64,000 nucleotides of DNA from Duncaniella dubosii (GTDB taxonomy: Bacteria > Bacteroidota > Bacteroidia > Bacteroidales > Muribaculaceae): contig NZ_CP039396.1 in NCBI RefSeq assembly GCF_004803915.1, forward strand, positions 1,550,001 to 1,614,000. Reading direction: 5' to 3'. Made by a program: the position numbers and the translations under genes. The stretch's first letter is position 1; each line of letters begins with the position of its first letter. Below, piece after piece: positions 9,117-17,000 of this stretch. The notes beneath the pieces are model-generated. The model made no database searches and had not been told where the DNA came from. It saw nothing but the letters and a program-made list of their open reading frames with translations.

Positions 9117-9839
9117 ATGCTCCGTTCTTCCGACGATCTTGAGGCAAAAGTGATTGAAATCGGCTTTCTGCCTTTTTTCCACAATTCAGTCAAAGGCTTT
9201 TCCATTCAGGAAATGGTTGATCCGAGGCTGTGGTTTTCTGACGAGGAAGGGCCTTGGGAGTGGAAAGGGCCGGTGATTCGCAACATGAATTGCGCCTACG
9301 GTAAATTGTTCAATGGCAAAGCCGGGTATGTCAGTCTTGAGTGGCTACCCGACTTTGCCAACTACCGTCGGGCTTTTCGGCCGGTTGACTCTGTGGTGTC
9401 GGATTTTCCCTCTGGAGTCACTGAGAAAATGATTCTTGAAGCGGTCCGTGCTCATGAATCTCTATTGTCAAAGGAGTTGAAAGACCTCTGTGTCCTGACT
9501 GTCAGCCGTCGACGTAAGACGTTTGACCTGATTGATGCAATCGAACCTGTTCCTGCTGTCAAACGCAATCGCAGGGGTAGTCTCGAGCCGGCTCTTACCC
9601 GTCTCCAGATGTCTACGCGGATTGTGATTGCCGATTTCGAATATTCAATTTCACGTTCAGGCGAATTATACGGATGGGGGATAGCCCGCTATACGACTCC
9701 CGAGGCGCTCTACGGTGATGATTTCCTTTCGGTCTGTGAAGGCCGGACACCGGAAGAATCATACGATAGGATTATGACTCATCTGAGATCAGTGTTTCCT
9801 GCGGTAACCGATCTGAGTCTCCGCAAGCTCATTGACTGA
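9117..9839 (+). CDS. AlkZ-related protein
   Basis: 240 residues. The pattern IGFLPFF, then a DPRLWF...PWEWKGPVI block, CAYGKLFNGKAGYVS and WLPDFANYRR matches what I remember of the small family annotated as AlkZ-related. The later parts (ESLLSKELKDL, LQMSTRIVIADFEY, GELYGWGIARYTTPE and LRKLID at the end) also fit. AlkZ proper is a DNA glycosylase that unhooks cross-links, and this family is only distantly related. The function here is unproven, with DNA repair a possibility. Its last 11 nt overlap the convergent gluQ stop. Confidence 0.65.
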   Translation: MLRSSDDLEAKVIEIGFLPFFHNSVKGFSIQEMVDPRLWFSDEEGPWEWKGPVIRNMNCAYGKLFNGKAGYVSLEWLPDFANYRRAFRPVDSVVSDFPSGVTEKMILEAVRAHESLLSKELKDLCVLTVSRRRKTFDLIDAIEPVPAVKRNRRGSLEPALTRLQMSTRIVIADFEYSISRSGELYGWGIARYTTPEALYGDDFLSVCEGRTPEESYDRIMTHLRSVFPAVTDLSLRKLID

Positions 9840-10809
9840 TGTCGCCATGCACGATTGACATTGTTTTGGGTATTTTATCCCAGCTGAACAATTTTATCAA
9901 TTCTTTTAGCGAGCAAGGTGAATATGACGGTATAAGATTGGCAAGAGCTGCGATATGGCCGATTATTTCATCCGGGGAATAGCATAGGCGCAGAGCTTCC
10001 ATGCTCAGACTCTGGTCGCGTTTCGACAGGCGTCTCATTTCAGTGTTGCATATTAACGGAAGATGTACGTAGGCCGGAACTTTGAATTCAAGTAGATTAT
10101 ACAGATAAAGTTGTTGGGCGGTCGATAGGAGCAGGTCAGATCCTCTGACCACCTCTGTCACACCCATCAAGCCATCGTCGACAACTACTGCGAGTTGATA
10201 GGCCCATGCACCGTCGGCTCGTTGCAGTATGAAATCTCCGCAGTCTGTAGCGAGATTGCTGTGCTGTTTTCCGAAAACCCCATCGTTGAACTCTATTTCT
10301 TCGTTCGGGACAAAAAGTCTGGTCGCATGTCGTCGTGCTGGTTCTTGTAATGGTTCGCATGATGGAAATTCCTCCGGACGGCATGTCCCTTTATAAATGA
10401 CACGGCCGTCAGACTGATGTGGTGCTTGCGTTGCCATAATGTCGGCGCGTGTGCAGAAGCATGGATATGTAAGACCTGTCGATTTAAGGCGAGTGAGATA
10501 TTGATTGTAGATGTCGCCTCTGAGGCTTTGCCGGTATGGACCGTGTGGCCCTATATCATCAATGCCTCCTTCATCCCAAGTCAGACCAAGCCATTGCAGG
10601 TCATCTTCGAGTTGACGGGCATATTCATATTTCGAACGTTGAGGATCAAGGTCTTCTATACGTAGTATCCATTTTCCGCCTCTTGAGCGAATTGATAGCC
10701 ATGATAATACTGCGGTGAATATATTGCCGAGGTGCATGCGCCCTGTCGGTGACGGAGCGAAGCGTCCCACCGGCGCTGCATGATTTTCTTTATTGGTTGA
10801 AACGTCCAT
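9829..10809 (-). CDS. gluQ: Glutamyl-Q tRNA(Asp) synthetase
   Basis: 326 residues, shorter than GltX because the anticodon-binding domain is absent. GRFAPSPTGRMHLGNI is the class I HIGH-type signature of Glu-tRNA synthetases. IEDLDPQR follows it, CFC...YKGTC supplies the zinc-binding Cys-x-Cys...Tyr-x3-Cys, and RLSKRDQS is the KMSKS counterpart. GluQRS attaches glutamate to queuosine at position 34 of tRNA(Asp). The gene is convergent with the AlkZ-related gene and has a TAnnTTTG element 30 nt upstream. Confidence 0.92.
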   Translation of the reverse strand: MDVSTNKENHAAPVGRFAPSPTGRMHLGNIFTAVLSWLSIRSRGGKWILRIEDLDPQRSKYEYARQLEDDLQWLGLTWDEGGIDDIGPHGPYRQSLRGDIYNQYLTRLKSTGLTYPCFCTRADIMATQAPHQSDGRVIYKGTCRPEEFPSCEPLQEPARRHATRLFVPNEEIEFNDGVFGKQHSNLATDCGDFILQRADGAWAYQLAVVVDDGLMGVTEVVRGSDLLLSTAQQLYLYNLLEFKVPAYVHLPLICNTEMRRLSKRDQSLSMEALRLCYSPDEIIGHIAALANLIPSYSPCSLKELIKLFSWDKIPKTMSIVHGDISQ

Positions 10810-10838
10810 TACCGGCTGTGATTCTTGATTTTCTATGG

Positions 10839-10846
10839 CAAAGGTA
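10839..10846 (-). promoter_or_regulatory. Candidate -7 element (TACCTTTG) for gluQ
   Basis: TACCTTTG on the minus strand matches TAnnTTTG and lies 30 nt upstream of the gluQ ATG. No good TTTG is seen at the usual spacing, so support is partial. Confidence 0.3.
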
Positions 10847-10985
10847 AGGAATAATAGAAAAATATTTACGAAAAAACGTCTTCTACGTGCAAGATTTCTG
10901 AAAAAGTGGATTTATAGAGATAGAATGACATCTGTGCAGAATATTCACCACATAAAAATCAACCAAAGAATAATCAATAGAAACA

Positions 10986-11726
10986 ATGAATCAGTTTGTG
11001 AAAAAGGCCGTTCGGTTTTTGCCGATTGTGGCGCTTACGGCAATGTCTGTCTCTTTTCAGTCGTGTCTTGATGACGATGACAACAGCGCGCTCTATCGTC
11101 CGACGGCAGTTGTGACCGTATGCCCTGCGGCGGATGGAAAATTCAGCATGGTACTTGATGATGAGACCTCGCTTGTCGCAACCAACATGACTTCTTCTCC
11201 CTTCGGAGACAAAGAGGTGAGGGCTTTGGTTAACTACACCGAGGATTCATCCTATAACGGAGGCAAAGGTGTATATATTAACTGGATTGACAGCATACGG
11301 ACAAAAGAACCTGTCATCATACATGTTGATGAAGATGGTCTGACTTATGGTTCTGATCCGATAGAAATCGTAAGAGACTGGGTGACGGTTGCCGAGGACG
11401 GTTATCTGACTCTGAGAATCCGTACTTTATGGGACGGCAGCGGCAAGCCTCACTATATAAATCTTCTTTCGGGTATGGATCCTTATAATCCTTACGAACT
11501 CGAACTTCGTCACGACGCACAGGGTGACATCAACGGTCAGTATGGCGACGCCCTTATCGCATTTAACCTTAACAATCTGCCACATTCTGACCGTGGCCCT
11601 GTAAAAATTAAGCTCCACTGGAATTCGTTCAGCGGGAAAAAATCTCTTGAATTCGACCTGACCATGCGTAACGAGACTCATGGTGACGCGCCAAAGAATC
11701 TCGTGGCCGCAAGCTTGTTGAAATAG
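10986..11726 (+). CDS. NigD-like lipoprotein
   Basis: 246 residues. A signal peptide ends at SFQSC (cysteine near residue 28), followed at once by DDDDN, the acidic stretch associated with surface lipoproteins of Bacteroidetes. The rest is mainly beta: an N-terminal small domain (RPTAVVTVCPAADGKFSMVL) and a C-terminal beta-sandwich (FNLNNLPHSDRGPVKIKLHW). This matches the NigD-like family. NigD comes from a bacteriocin-linked operon of Prevotella, but most homologues have no known role. It precedes an ECF sigma factor by about 75 nt, and a regulatory link is possible but unproven. Confidence 0.78.
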   Translation: MNQFVKKAVRFLPIVALTAMSVSFQSCLDDDDNSALYRPTAVVTVCPAADGKFSMVLDDETSLVATNMTSSPFGDKEVRALVNYTEDSSYNGGKGVYINWIDSIRTKEPVIIHVDEDGLTYGSDPIEIVRDWVTVAEDGYLTLRIRTLWDGSGKPHYINLLSGMDPYNPYELELRHDAQGDINGQYGDALIAFNLNNLPHSDRGPVKIKLHWNSFSGKKSLEFDLTMRNETHGDAPKNLVAASLLK

Positions 11727-11802
11727 AATGAACATCATTCTATTACACTAAATAATCTTCTTACCACGTTAAGGATACATGAGAAACTTCAGATAATAGC
11801 GA

Positions 11803-12375
11803 TTGAAAACAGTTGACAGCGAACAGGAATTACTACGTCTCGTCAACGTCGGCGAGCCTGCGGCTTTGAGAATGGTATATTCTCGGTATATCAAAGTTCT
11901 CACAGCCGTATGCTCCCGTTATCTTATTGAAGAAGAGGATGTGAAAGATGTGCTTCAGGAGAGTTTTATTAAAATTTTTACATCTATAGGGGATTTCCGT
12001 TTTCGTGGAGAGGGTTCGCTGCAGGCATGGATGATAAGAGTGGTTGTAAACGAATCTCTCAAGTTTATCCGTAAAAACAGTCGGATTGATTTCACGACGA
12101 TGACCGACGAACATGCCGATATGCCTGATGAAGAACCTGAAATAGATATTGTCCCTACCGATGTCATATATGGATTCATCCGTCAGCTTCCCGACGGTTA
12201 TAGAATGATATTCAACCTGTATGTTGTTGAGGGACGGAATCATAAAGAAATCTCCGGGCTGCTCGGAATCAAGGAAAGCACATCGGCTTCACAGTTACAC
12301 AGAGCCAAAGCCATCTTGGCGGAAAAAATAAGGAGTTATCAGAAAGAATGTCAAATAATCGGAAAAGAGCTATGA
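11803..12375 (+). CDS. ECF-type RNA polymerase sigma factor
   Basis: 190 residues. Region 2 (YSRYIKVLTAVCSRYLIEEE, DVLQESFIKIF, FRGEGSLQAWMIRVVVNES) and region 4 (LPDGYRMIFNLYVVEGRNHK, EISGLLGIKESTSASQLHRA) are both clear. I accept TTG at 11803 as start because no ATG lies upstream in frame and the next one would remove the first part of region 2. It overlaps the downstream membrane protein gene, as sigma/anti-sigma pairs often do. It directs RNA polymerase to a regulon that cannot be read here, possibly for an envelope signal. Confidence 0.9.
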   Translation: MKTVDSEQELLRLVNVGEPAALRMVYSRYIKVLTAVCSRYLIEEEDVKDVLQESFIKIFTSIGDFRFRGEGSLQAWMIRVVVNESLKFIRKNSRIDFTTMTDEHADMPDEEPEIDIVPTDVIYGFIRQLPDGYRMIFNLYVVEGRNHKEISGLLGIKESTSASQLHRAKAILAEKIRSYQKECQIIGKEL

Positions 12376-13640
12376 AAGACCTTTGGCAGAAAAAAATACA
12401 GGAGCGACTTAACGGTTTCGAAGTAGAAGAACCGGCCGGTCTTTGGGAGGCTATTGAAGAGCGTTGCAAGACTGACGCTGACTTCAAGAGTGCTATGGGT
12501 GTGACCAATAAAAAGCCTGTGATAGTTGCATTCGGACGTCGCTTGTATGCTTTAGCCGCTGTTTTGGCTTTACTATTGGGATTTGTAGGAATTCGGCTTA
12601 TTTTTAACGGTTCTGAGGTCTCTTTTGCCACGGTAGAAACATGCTATGCCGATTCTGAACCACTGACAGGGGAGTCTGGCAGACTTCAATCGATTGAGCG
12701 GATGAAAAAAATCCCGGATAAGATTATTGCAGGGGCTGAGGTTGTCGGCCGGTCTCATGAAAGAGATATCGAGGTTTCTGATGTCGATGATAAGGCTGAG
12801 GAAACAATTGACACGGATGAAACGGTTGCTGAGAAAAAAGACGAGTGTGAATCTCTTGTGGTTGAGAGTAATCGCGACAGGTCTCCAAAATGCGACAGAC
12901 CAGTAAAAAGAGAGCAGCCAAGAGATTTCTACAACAGCTCTGCTGTCGCTAAGAAATCTTCACATCTGACATTCGGACTGTATGCTTCCGGCGGTAACGC
13001 CGCTTCGATTGGCCGTACCTCTTCGCCACAACCCGTTTCAGATCCGGGTCTTGGGATAGACCAATACATGTGGGCTGATGATCCGATGCTTGGCATAATC
13101 CTGTTTAACCGTGGCAGCGAACTTAAAACATCGATCAAACATCGGCAGCCTGTGCGTTTCGGACTTTCGTTGCGATACGATTTCAATGACAGGCTCGGTA
13201 TCGAGAGCGGTCTGACATACACGAAACTTGATTCTGACATGAGGGAGGGGAGTGAAAAGCATTATTTCTTAGGAAACCAGTCGCTGCATTATGTGGGGAT
13301 TCCTGTCAGTCTGAAATACCGTTTGTTCACATGGAAATTTATCGACCTCTATGCCTCGGCGGGAGGAATGGTCGAAAAATGCGTGTCAGCATCGCAGACC
13401 AAGAATTATGTGATTGAAAATGTGATGAAATCAAGCGAGACTGACGATATTAAAGTCAAGCCTTTGCAGTGGTCTGTAAATGCGTCGGCAGGTGTGCAGT
13501 TCCGCCTTACAAAATTCATGGGAGTGTATGCTGAACCCGGTATCGCTTATTATTTTGACGACGGTTCTGAGATTAAGACAATATATAAGGAAAAGCCTGT
13601 TAATTTTAATTTGAATCTGGGTGTGCGTTTTGAGCTATAG
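12372..13640 (+). CDS. Membrane protein with anti-sigma-like N-terminus and outer-membrane-barrel-like C-terminus
   Basis: 422 residues from ATG 12372, which forms an ATGA overlap with the sigma gene. An alternative ATG at 12348 would add 8 residues. A cytoplasmic N-terminus (KDLWQKKIQERLNGFEVEEP) precedes one membrane helix (about residues 58-78), a long acidic/basic linker, and a C-terminal beta-rich part (LTFGLYASGG, RFGLSLRYDFNDRLGIESGL, LNLGVRFEL) of the PorT/OmpW-like barrel style. Position after an ECF sigma factor suggests it holds or senses for that factor. A single inner-membrane helix joined to a barrel-like domain is topologically odd. No named family beyond outer-membrane beta-barrel protein. 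Confidence 0.72.
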   Translation: MKDLWQKKIQERLNGFEVEEPAGLWEAIEERCKTDADFKSAMGVTNKKPVIVAFGRRLYALAAVLALLLGFVGIRLIFNGSEVSFATVETCYADSEPLTGESGRLQSIERMKKIPDKIIAGAEVVGRSHERDIEVSDVDDKAEETIDTDETVAEKKDECESLVVESNRDRSPKCDRPVKREQPRDFYNSSAVAKKSSHLTFGLYASGGNAASIGRTSSPQPVSDPGLGIDQYMWADDPMLGIILFNRGSELKTSIKHRQPVRFGLSLRYDFNDRLGIESGLTYTKLDSDMREGSEKHYFLGNQSLHYVGIPVSLKYRLFTWKFIDLYASAGGMVEKCVSASQTKNYVIENVMKSSETDDIKVKPLQWSVNASAGVQFRLTKFMGVYAEPGIAYYFDDGSEIKTIYKEKPVNFNLNLGVRFEL

Positions 13641-13666
13641 AGTTAATAGTTATAGCATTAATATTG

Positions 13667-14665
13667 TCATGCTCTTTTGCGTCCGCGCAGTAAAATCCAG
13701 ATTACGACCGGGGCACCGATTATAGGAGTCACGGCATTTACAGGGAGAATTGAATTGACAGGAAGTACACAGAGAAGGTTGCAGCAAAGTGTGACACCGC
13801 CGCCCATAAGGATGGTCGCCGGCATTAGTGTGCGGTGGTCGTCTGTTCGGAAGATAAGCCGGGCGATATGGGGAACGGCCAGTCCGATAAATGATACAGG
13901 ACCACAGAATGCTGTAATGGCGGCTGTCAGCAGACCGGTGGCAAGCAGCAGCAGATTGCGCACTCTACTGAGGTTGACACCGAGATTGCGCGCATAGCCG
14001 TCACCGAGAAGAAGAAGATTAAGAGGTTTTACCAACAGCAAAGCAAGGACAAGTCCGGCGCATGTGATACCACCAAATAGCGGGAGCTGCGAGAGGGATA
14101 CTCCGTTGAATGTGCTCATACCCCACATGACATAGCTTTGTACGCCTTCGGCTGTCGATACATAGTTCAGAAGCATGATAGCCGACGAGACAAGATAGCC
14201 GATCATGATGCCGGTTATAAGGAGCATCAGGTCGTTTTTAAGCAAAGTCGATAGCGATAGCAGTATTGCCATTATCAGCAGGCTACCGAAAAAAGCGCCT
14301 GTGACCACGGCTGCATATCCGCCGATAGTGACAGTGCCGGCCGAAATTGTCCCTCCGAGCAGGAGCATCACCAATGCCACGCCAAGACTTGCGCCCGAAC
14401 TTATGCCGAGAATCGAAGGGCCTGCCAGCGGATTGCGGAACGCGGTCTGGAGCAGCAGACCGGAGACCGCAAGCCCCGCACCGGCAAGCAGTGCTGTGAC
14501 GGCCATCGGCAGACGGCTGCCGAGCACTATAAATTCCGCTGTCCCTCCGTCACTTTGGCCCATAAGTATGCCTGATACTTCGCTGACCGACAGATTGACC
14601 GAACCTATGTAGAGATTCATGACAAACAGGATGAAGACAATGATGGCTGTTATGATAAATTTCAT
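13667..14665 (-). CDS. btuC: FecCD/BtuC-type ABC importer permease
   Basis: 332 residues, about ten membrane helices. Family motifs are visible: GSRLPMAVTALLAGAGLAVSG near residue 50, QTAFRNPLAGPSILGISSGA, and GPVSFIGLAVPHIARLI near the C-terminus, the segment that meets the ATPase. It forms the inner-membrane channel for a corrinoid or iron chelate. The B12 riboswitch upstream of the operon and the btuB/btuG/btuF genes point to cobalamin. It is the last gene of the operon. No ATPase (btuD) gene follows, as the next gene is convergent and unrelated. Confidence 0.9.
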   Translation of the reverse strand: MKFIITAIIVFILFVMNLYIGSVNLSVSEVSGILMGQSDGGTAEFIVLGSRLPMAVTALLAGAGLAVSGLLLQTAFRNPLAGPSILGISSGASLGVALVMLLLGGTISAGTVTIGGYAAVVTGAFFGSLLIMAILLSLSTLLKNDLMLLITGIMIGYLVSSAIMLLNYVSTAEGVQSYVMWGMSTFNGVSLSQLPLFGGITCAGLVLALLLVKPLNLLLLGDGYARNLGVNLSRVRNLLLLATGLLTAAITAFCGPVSFIGLAVPHIARLIFRTDDHRTLMPATILMGGGVTLCCNLLCVLPVNSILPVNAVTPIIGAPVVIWILLRGRKRA

Positions 14666-14734
14666 TGCGGATTGACGTAGAAGGTGGGGCTGTCAGGTGC
14701 TTTTAATTGAGATATAGGTGCGATGTGTGCTGTT

Positions 14735-15877
14735 CTAAGGTTTCAATGGTGTGAAATACCTGTTTCTATATTCGGGGTCTGAGATCTCAGGATGGATTAT
14801 GCTTATGAAATCCTTCAGCACCCAGTGTGGATGAAACGGAGTCTGTTCGTAGTAATTTATTTTTTGAGTATTGCAGCCGTAGACCTTGCCATCCTTCAGC
14901 GGTTTGAATTGTCCGTATATCGGGCTGTCGGAAGCCAATTCGTGTAAGGTTTTGTCTGTCGCCTGTCCGTAGCGTAGAATCCATATATCGGCGTTGCCGG
15001 CTTCGTGGAGCACCTGCTCACCCGACATTCCGATGCTTCCGGCATCTCCTGCGCCGTCAAAAGGATTGCTTCCTCCGGCATCCTTTATGAATCTTCCCAT
15101 TGTTGAATTGGCTGAAGGCACATACCAGCTGTTTCCATAGAGGCGGTCTATCATCACTTTCGGACGATAGCTGACGGTATCAGTGAGCGCGGTCAGACGC
15201 TTGTATTCTTTTTCGATATTATCGAACATACCGTTGGCGTGTGCTTCTGTGCCGAAAAGTATGCCGTAGAATTTCATCCATTCCGTGCGTCCGAGAGGCG
15301 ACCCTTCCATATAGTCCGCACATTCCACCAGTGGGATTCCCATCTGGCCGAGTTTGCCATAGTTACCTGAATTCTCATATGGCGAGAGGAGAATGGCATC
15401 CGGATTCAGCTGTATGATGCGCTCCATGTTTGGAGTATAGCTGTTTCCGCAGTCGGCAACTTTGCCGTCGGCTATCAGCTGAAGGAGTTCAGGATTGTGG
15501 ATATATTGAGCGTCGCATATTCCGCCGATGGCTTCGCGTGCGCCGAGTTCGCCAATGAGTGACTGATGGACGGTGGAGTAGACAAGAGCGTTTTTCAGAG
15601 GTACGCGGATCACAGTGCCTTCCGGTAAATCCGAAGGCCGGTCAACGCTATCTGGTATAAGCAGATAGGTATGCAGGGTTTTCGTCGTATCCCACGGATT
15701 GCGCACGGTAGCGCGGATAAAGCCGTCGAACTCATCCAATTTTAGATTGTGCGCATAGCTCAATTCAACGGATTTGTTGGCAGACTCTGAAAAAACAGAG
15801 CCATTGCCCCCTTTGCACGATGGCAGCAGGGGCAACAGCAGAGTTGCTATTAAAGACAGAAAAATAGAATGTCTCAT
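14735..15877 (-). CDS. btuF: Cobalamin-type ABC importer substrate-binding lipoprotein
   Basis: 380 residues from ATG 15877. I prefer this to an ATG at 15904 because the lipoprotein signal (MRHSIFLSLIATLLLPLLPSC) begins here and the overlap with btuG disappears. The mature protein follows the class III binding-protein plan: an N-lobe with NPDAILLSPYENSGNYGKLG and GIPLVECADYMEGSP, a long helix, and a C-lobe (VMIDRLYGNSWYVPSANS, DIWILRYG). It delivers ligand to BtuC in the periplasm. Assignment to B12 rather than iron rests on operon context. The stop is 69 nt before btuC. Confidence 0.88.
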   Translation of the reverse strand: MRHSIFLSLIATLLLPLLPSCKGGNGSVFSESANKSVELSYAHNLKLDEFDGFIRATVRNPWDTTKTLHTYLLIPDSVDRPSDLPEGTVIRVPLKNALVYSTVHQSLIGELGAREAIGGICDAQYIHNPELLQLIADGKVADCGNSYTPNMERIIQLNPDAILLSPYENSGNYGKLGQMGIPLVECADYMEGSPLGRTEWMKFYGILFGTEAHANGMFDNIEKEYKRLTALTDTVSYRPKVMIDRLYGNSWYVPSANSTMGRFIKDAGGSNPFDGAGDAGSIGMSGEQVLHEAGNADIWILRYGQATDKTLHELASDSPIYGQFKPLKDGKVYGCNTQKINYYEQTPFHPHWVLKDFISIIHPEISDPEYRNRYFTPLKP

Positions 15878-15888
15878 TTGATTTATTT

Positions 15889-16944
15889 TCAGAATACGAA
15901 GCATCCGGCTCCGACACCTACGTTATACTGGTCGACAAAGTTGCCTGTGGCTGTGTATTCGTTGACGATACACGGTTCTCTGTAGCCGTAGGGAACAGAG
16001 TAGCTTGCAACGAAGAGGTTGTTTGTGAAGGGATTGACACCGATTGCTGACGGAGTTATGAGTTTCTCAAGGTCCAGCTGGGTTTTAGTCCCGGTCACGA
16101 TGTCGTATGACCAATATGTCGGGGTCACGTAGGGATCGTTGATGGTGTAGAGGGTGTTTCCGTTGATTGCCATTAACGAAGCTTCGAAGAGAGTCTCTAC
16201 GCTGTCGTCTGATTTGATACGCTTGAGTGTCGGGTTGACATCAGAGTAATTGCCTGTGCAGATGACAAACACATCGTGTCCGTTGGTGACGAGTTTGTTG
16301 GTGTTGATACCGGCGTTGATTTTAGCTTCCTCAGTGAATGTCGGGATATTGATTTTTGATACATATCCGTCGACACAATTGTTGGAGGTGTTATAACCGT
16401 CAGAAACGGCTACATAAAGATTATTGCCGACAATTCCAAGCTCTTCAGGGCATGGACCGAGTTTAAGAGTCTTGTCGATAGCGAGTGAGAGGGTGTCGAT
16501 TCGTGAAACATAGCCGTCGAACATCGTGACATAGACATAACCGTCTTTTGCAGTGAGGCTGCGGGGAGAGCTTCCTTCACCGGTAGGCTGGATTGTCTTT
16601 ATAGATTTCATCGTGATGGGATTGATGACCTCTATGATGTTTGACTGGGTGACTGCTACATAGAGCTTGCTGCCGTGGATGATTGCGCCTTGAGGAGTGT
16701 CGCCGAGTACACGTCCGTTGGCCTCGCGGAACACATTGTTGGTCACTGTTCCGGTTGCCATGTCAATTGAAGAGAGGCTTCCGGGGATATTGCCCGACAT
16801 ATTGCCGTTGTTGAGTACGAGGACTGTCTTTCCGGCATAGAAACCGGGGACGTCATCGGGGAGCACGTCGTTATCGTCGTCATTGCTACATGCTGTGAAT
16901 GACAGTGCACAAAGTGCAAGAGCAAAATATTTTCCAAGATTCAT
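15889..16944 (-). CDS. btuG: Surface vitamin B12-binding beta-propeller lipoprotein (BtuG type, DUF5074-like)
   Basis: 351 residues from ATG 16944, where the lipoprotein signal MNLGKYFALALCALSFTAC begins. Cysteine is followed by SNDDDND, which suggests surface export. The mature region repeats propeller blades, for example GSKLYVAVTQSNIIEVIN, DGYVYVTMFDGYVSRID and GNNLYVAVSDGY. In Bacteroides thetaiotaomicron, BtuG is a beta-propeller lipoprotein that binds B12 very tightly on top of BtuB (established). Here the gene sits directly after btuB and before btuF under a B12 riboswitch, so the same role is strongly implied. The upstream ATG at 17031 would run into btuB and is rejected. Confidence 0.87.
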   Translation of the reverse strand: MNLGKYFALALCALSFTACSNDDDNDVLPDDVPGFYAGKTVLVLNNGNMSGNIPGSLSSIDMATGTVTNNVFREANGRVLGDTPQGAIIHGSKLYVAVTQSNIIEVINPITMKSIKTIQPTGEGSSPRSLTAKDGYVYVTMFDGYVSRIDTLSLAIDKTLKLGPCPEELGIVGNNLYVAVSDGYNTSNNCVDGYVSKINIPTFTEEAKINAGINTNKLVTNGHDVFVICTGNYSDVNPTLKRIKSDDSVETLFEASLMAINGNTLYTINDPYVTPTYWSYDIVTGTKTQLDLEKLITPSAIGVNPFTNNLFVASYSVPYGYREPCIVNEYTATGNFVDQYNVGVGAGCFVF

Positions 16945-17000
16945 AATTGTGGTTGGAATAAAAGTGATTACGGGTTTAGTTATAGTGTTGGATATCCTTT

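Noticed and set aside
10835..11071. 78-codon open frame before the NigD-like gene
   Set aside because: Arg/Lys/Asn-rich with no pattern, and overlaps the true lipoprotein gene in another frame.
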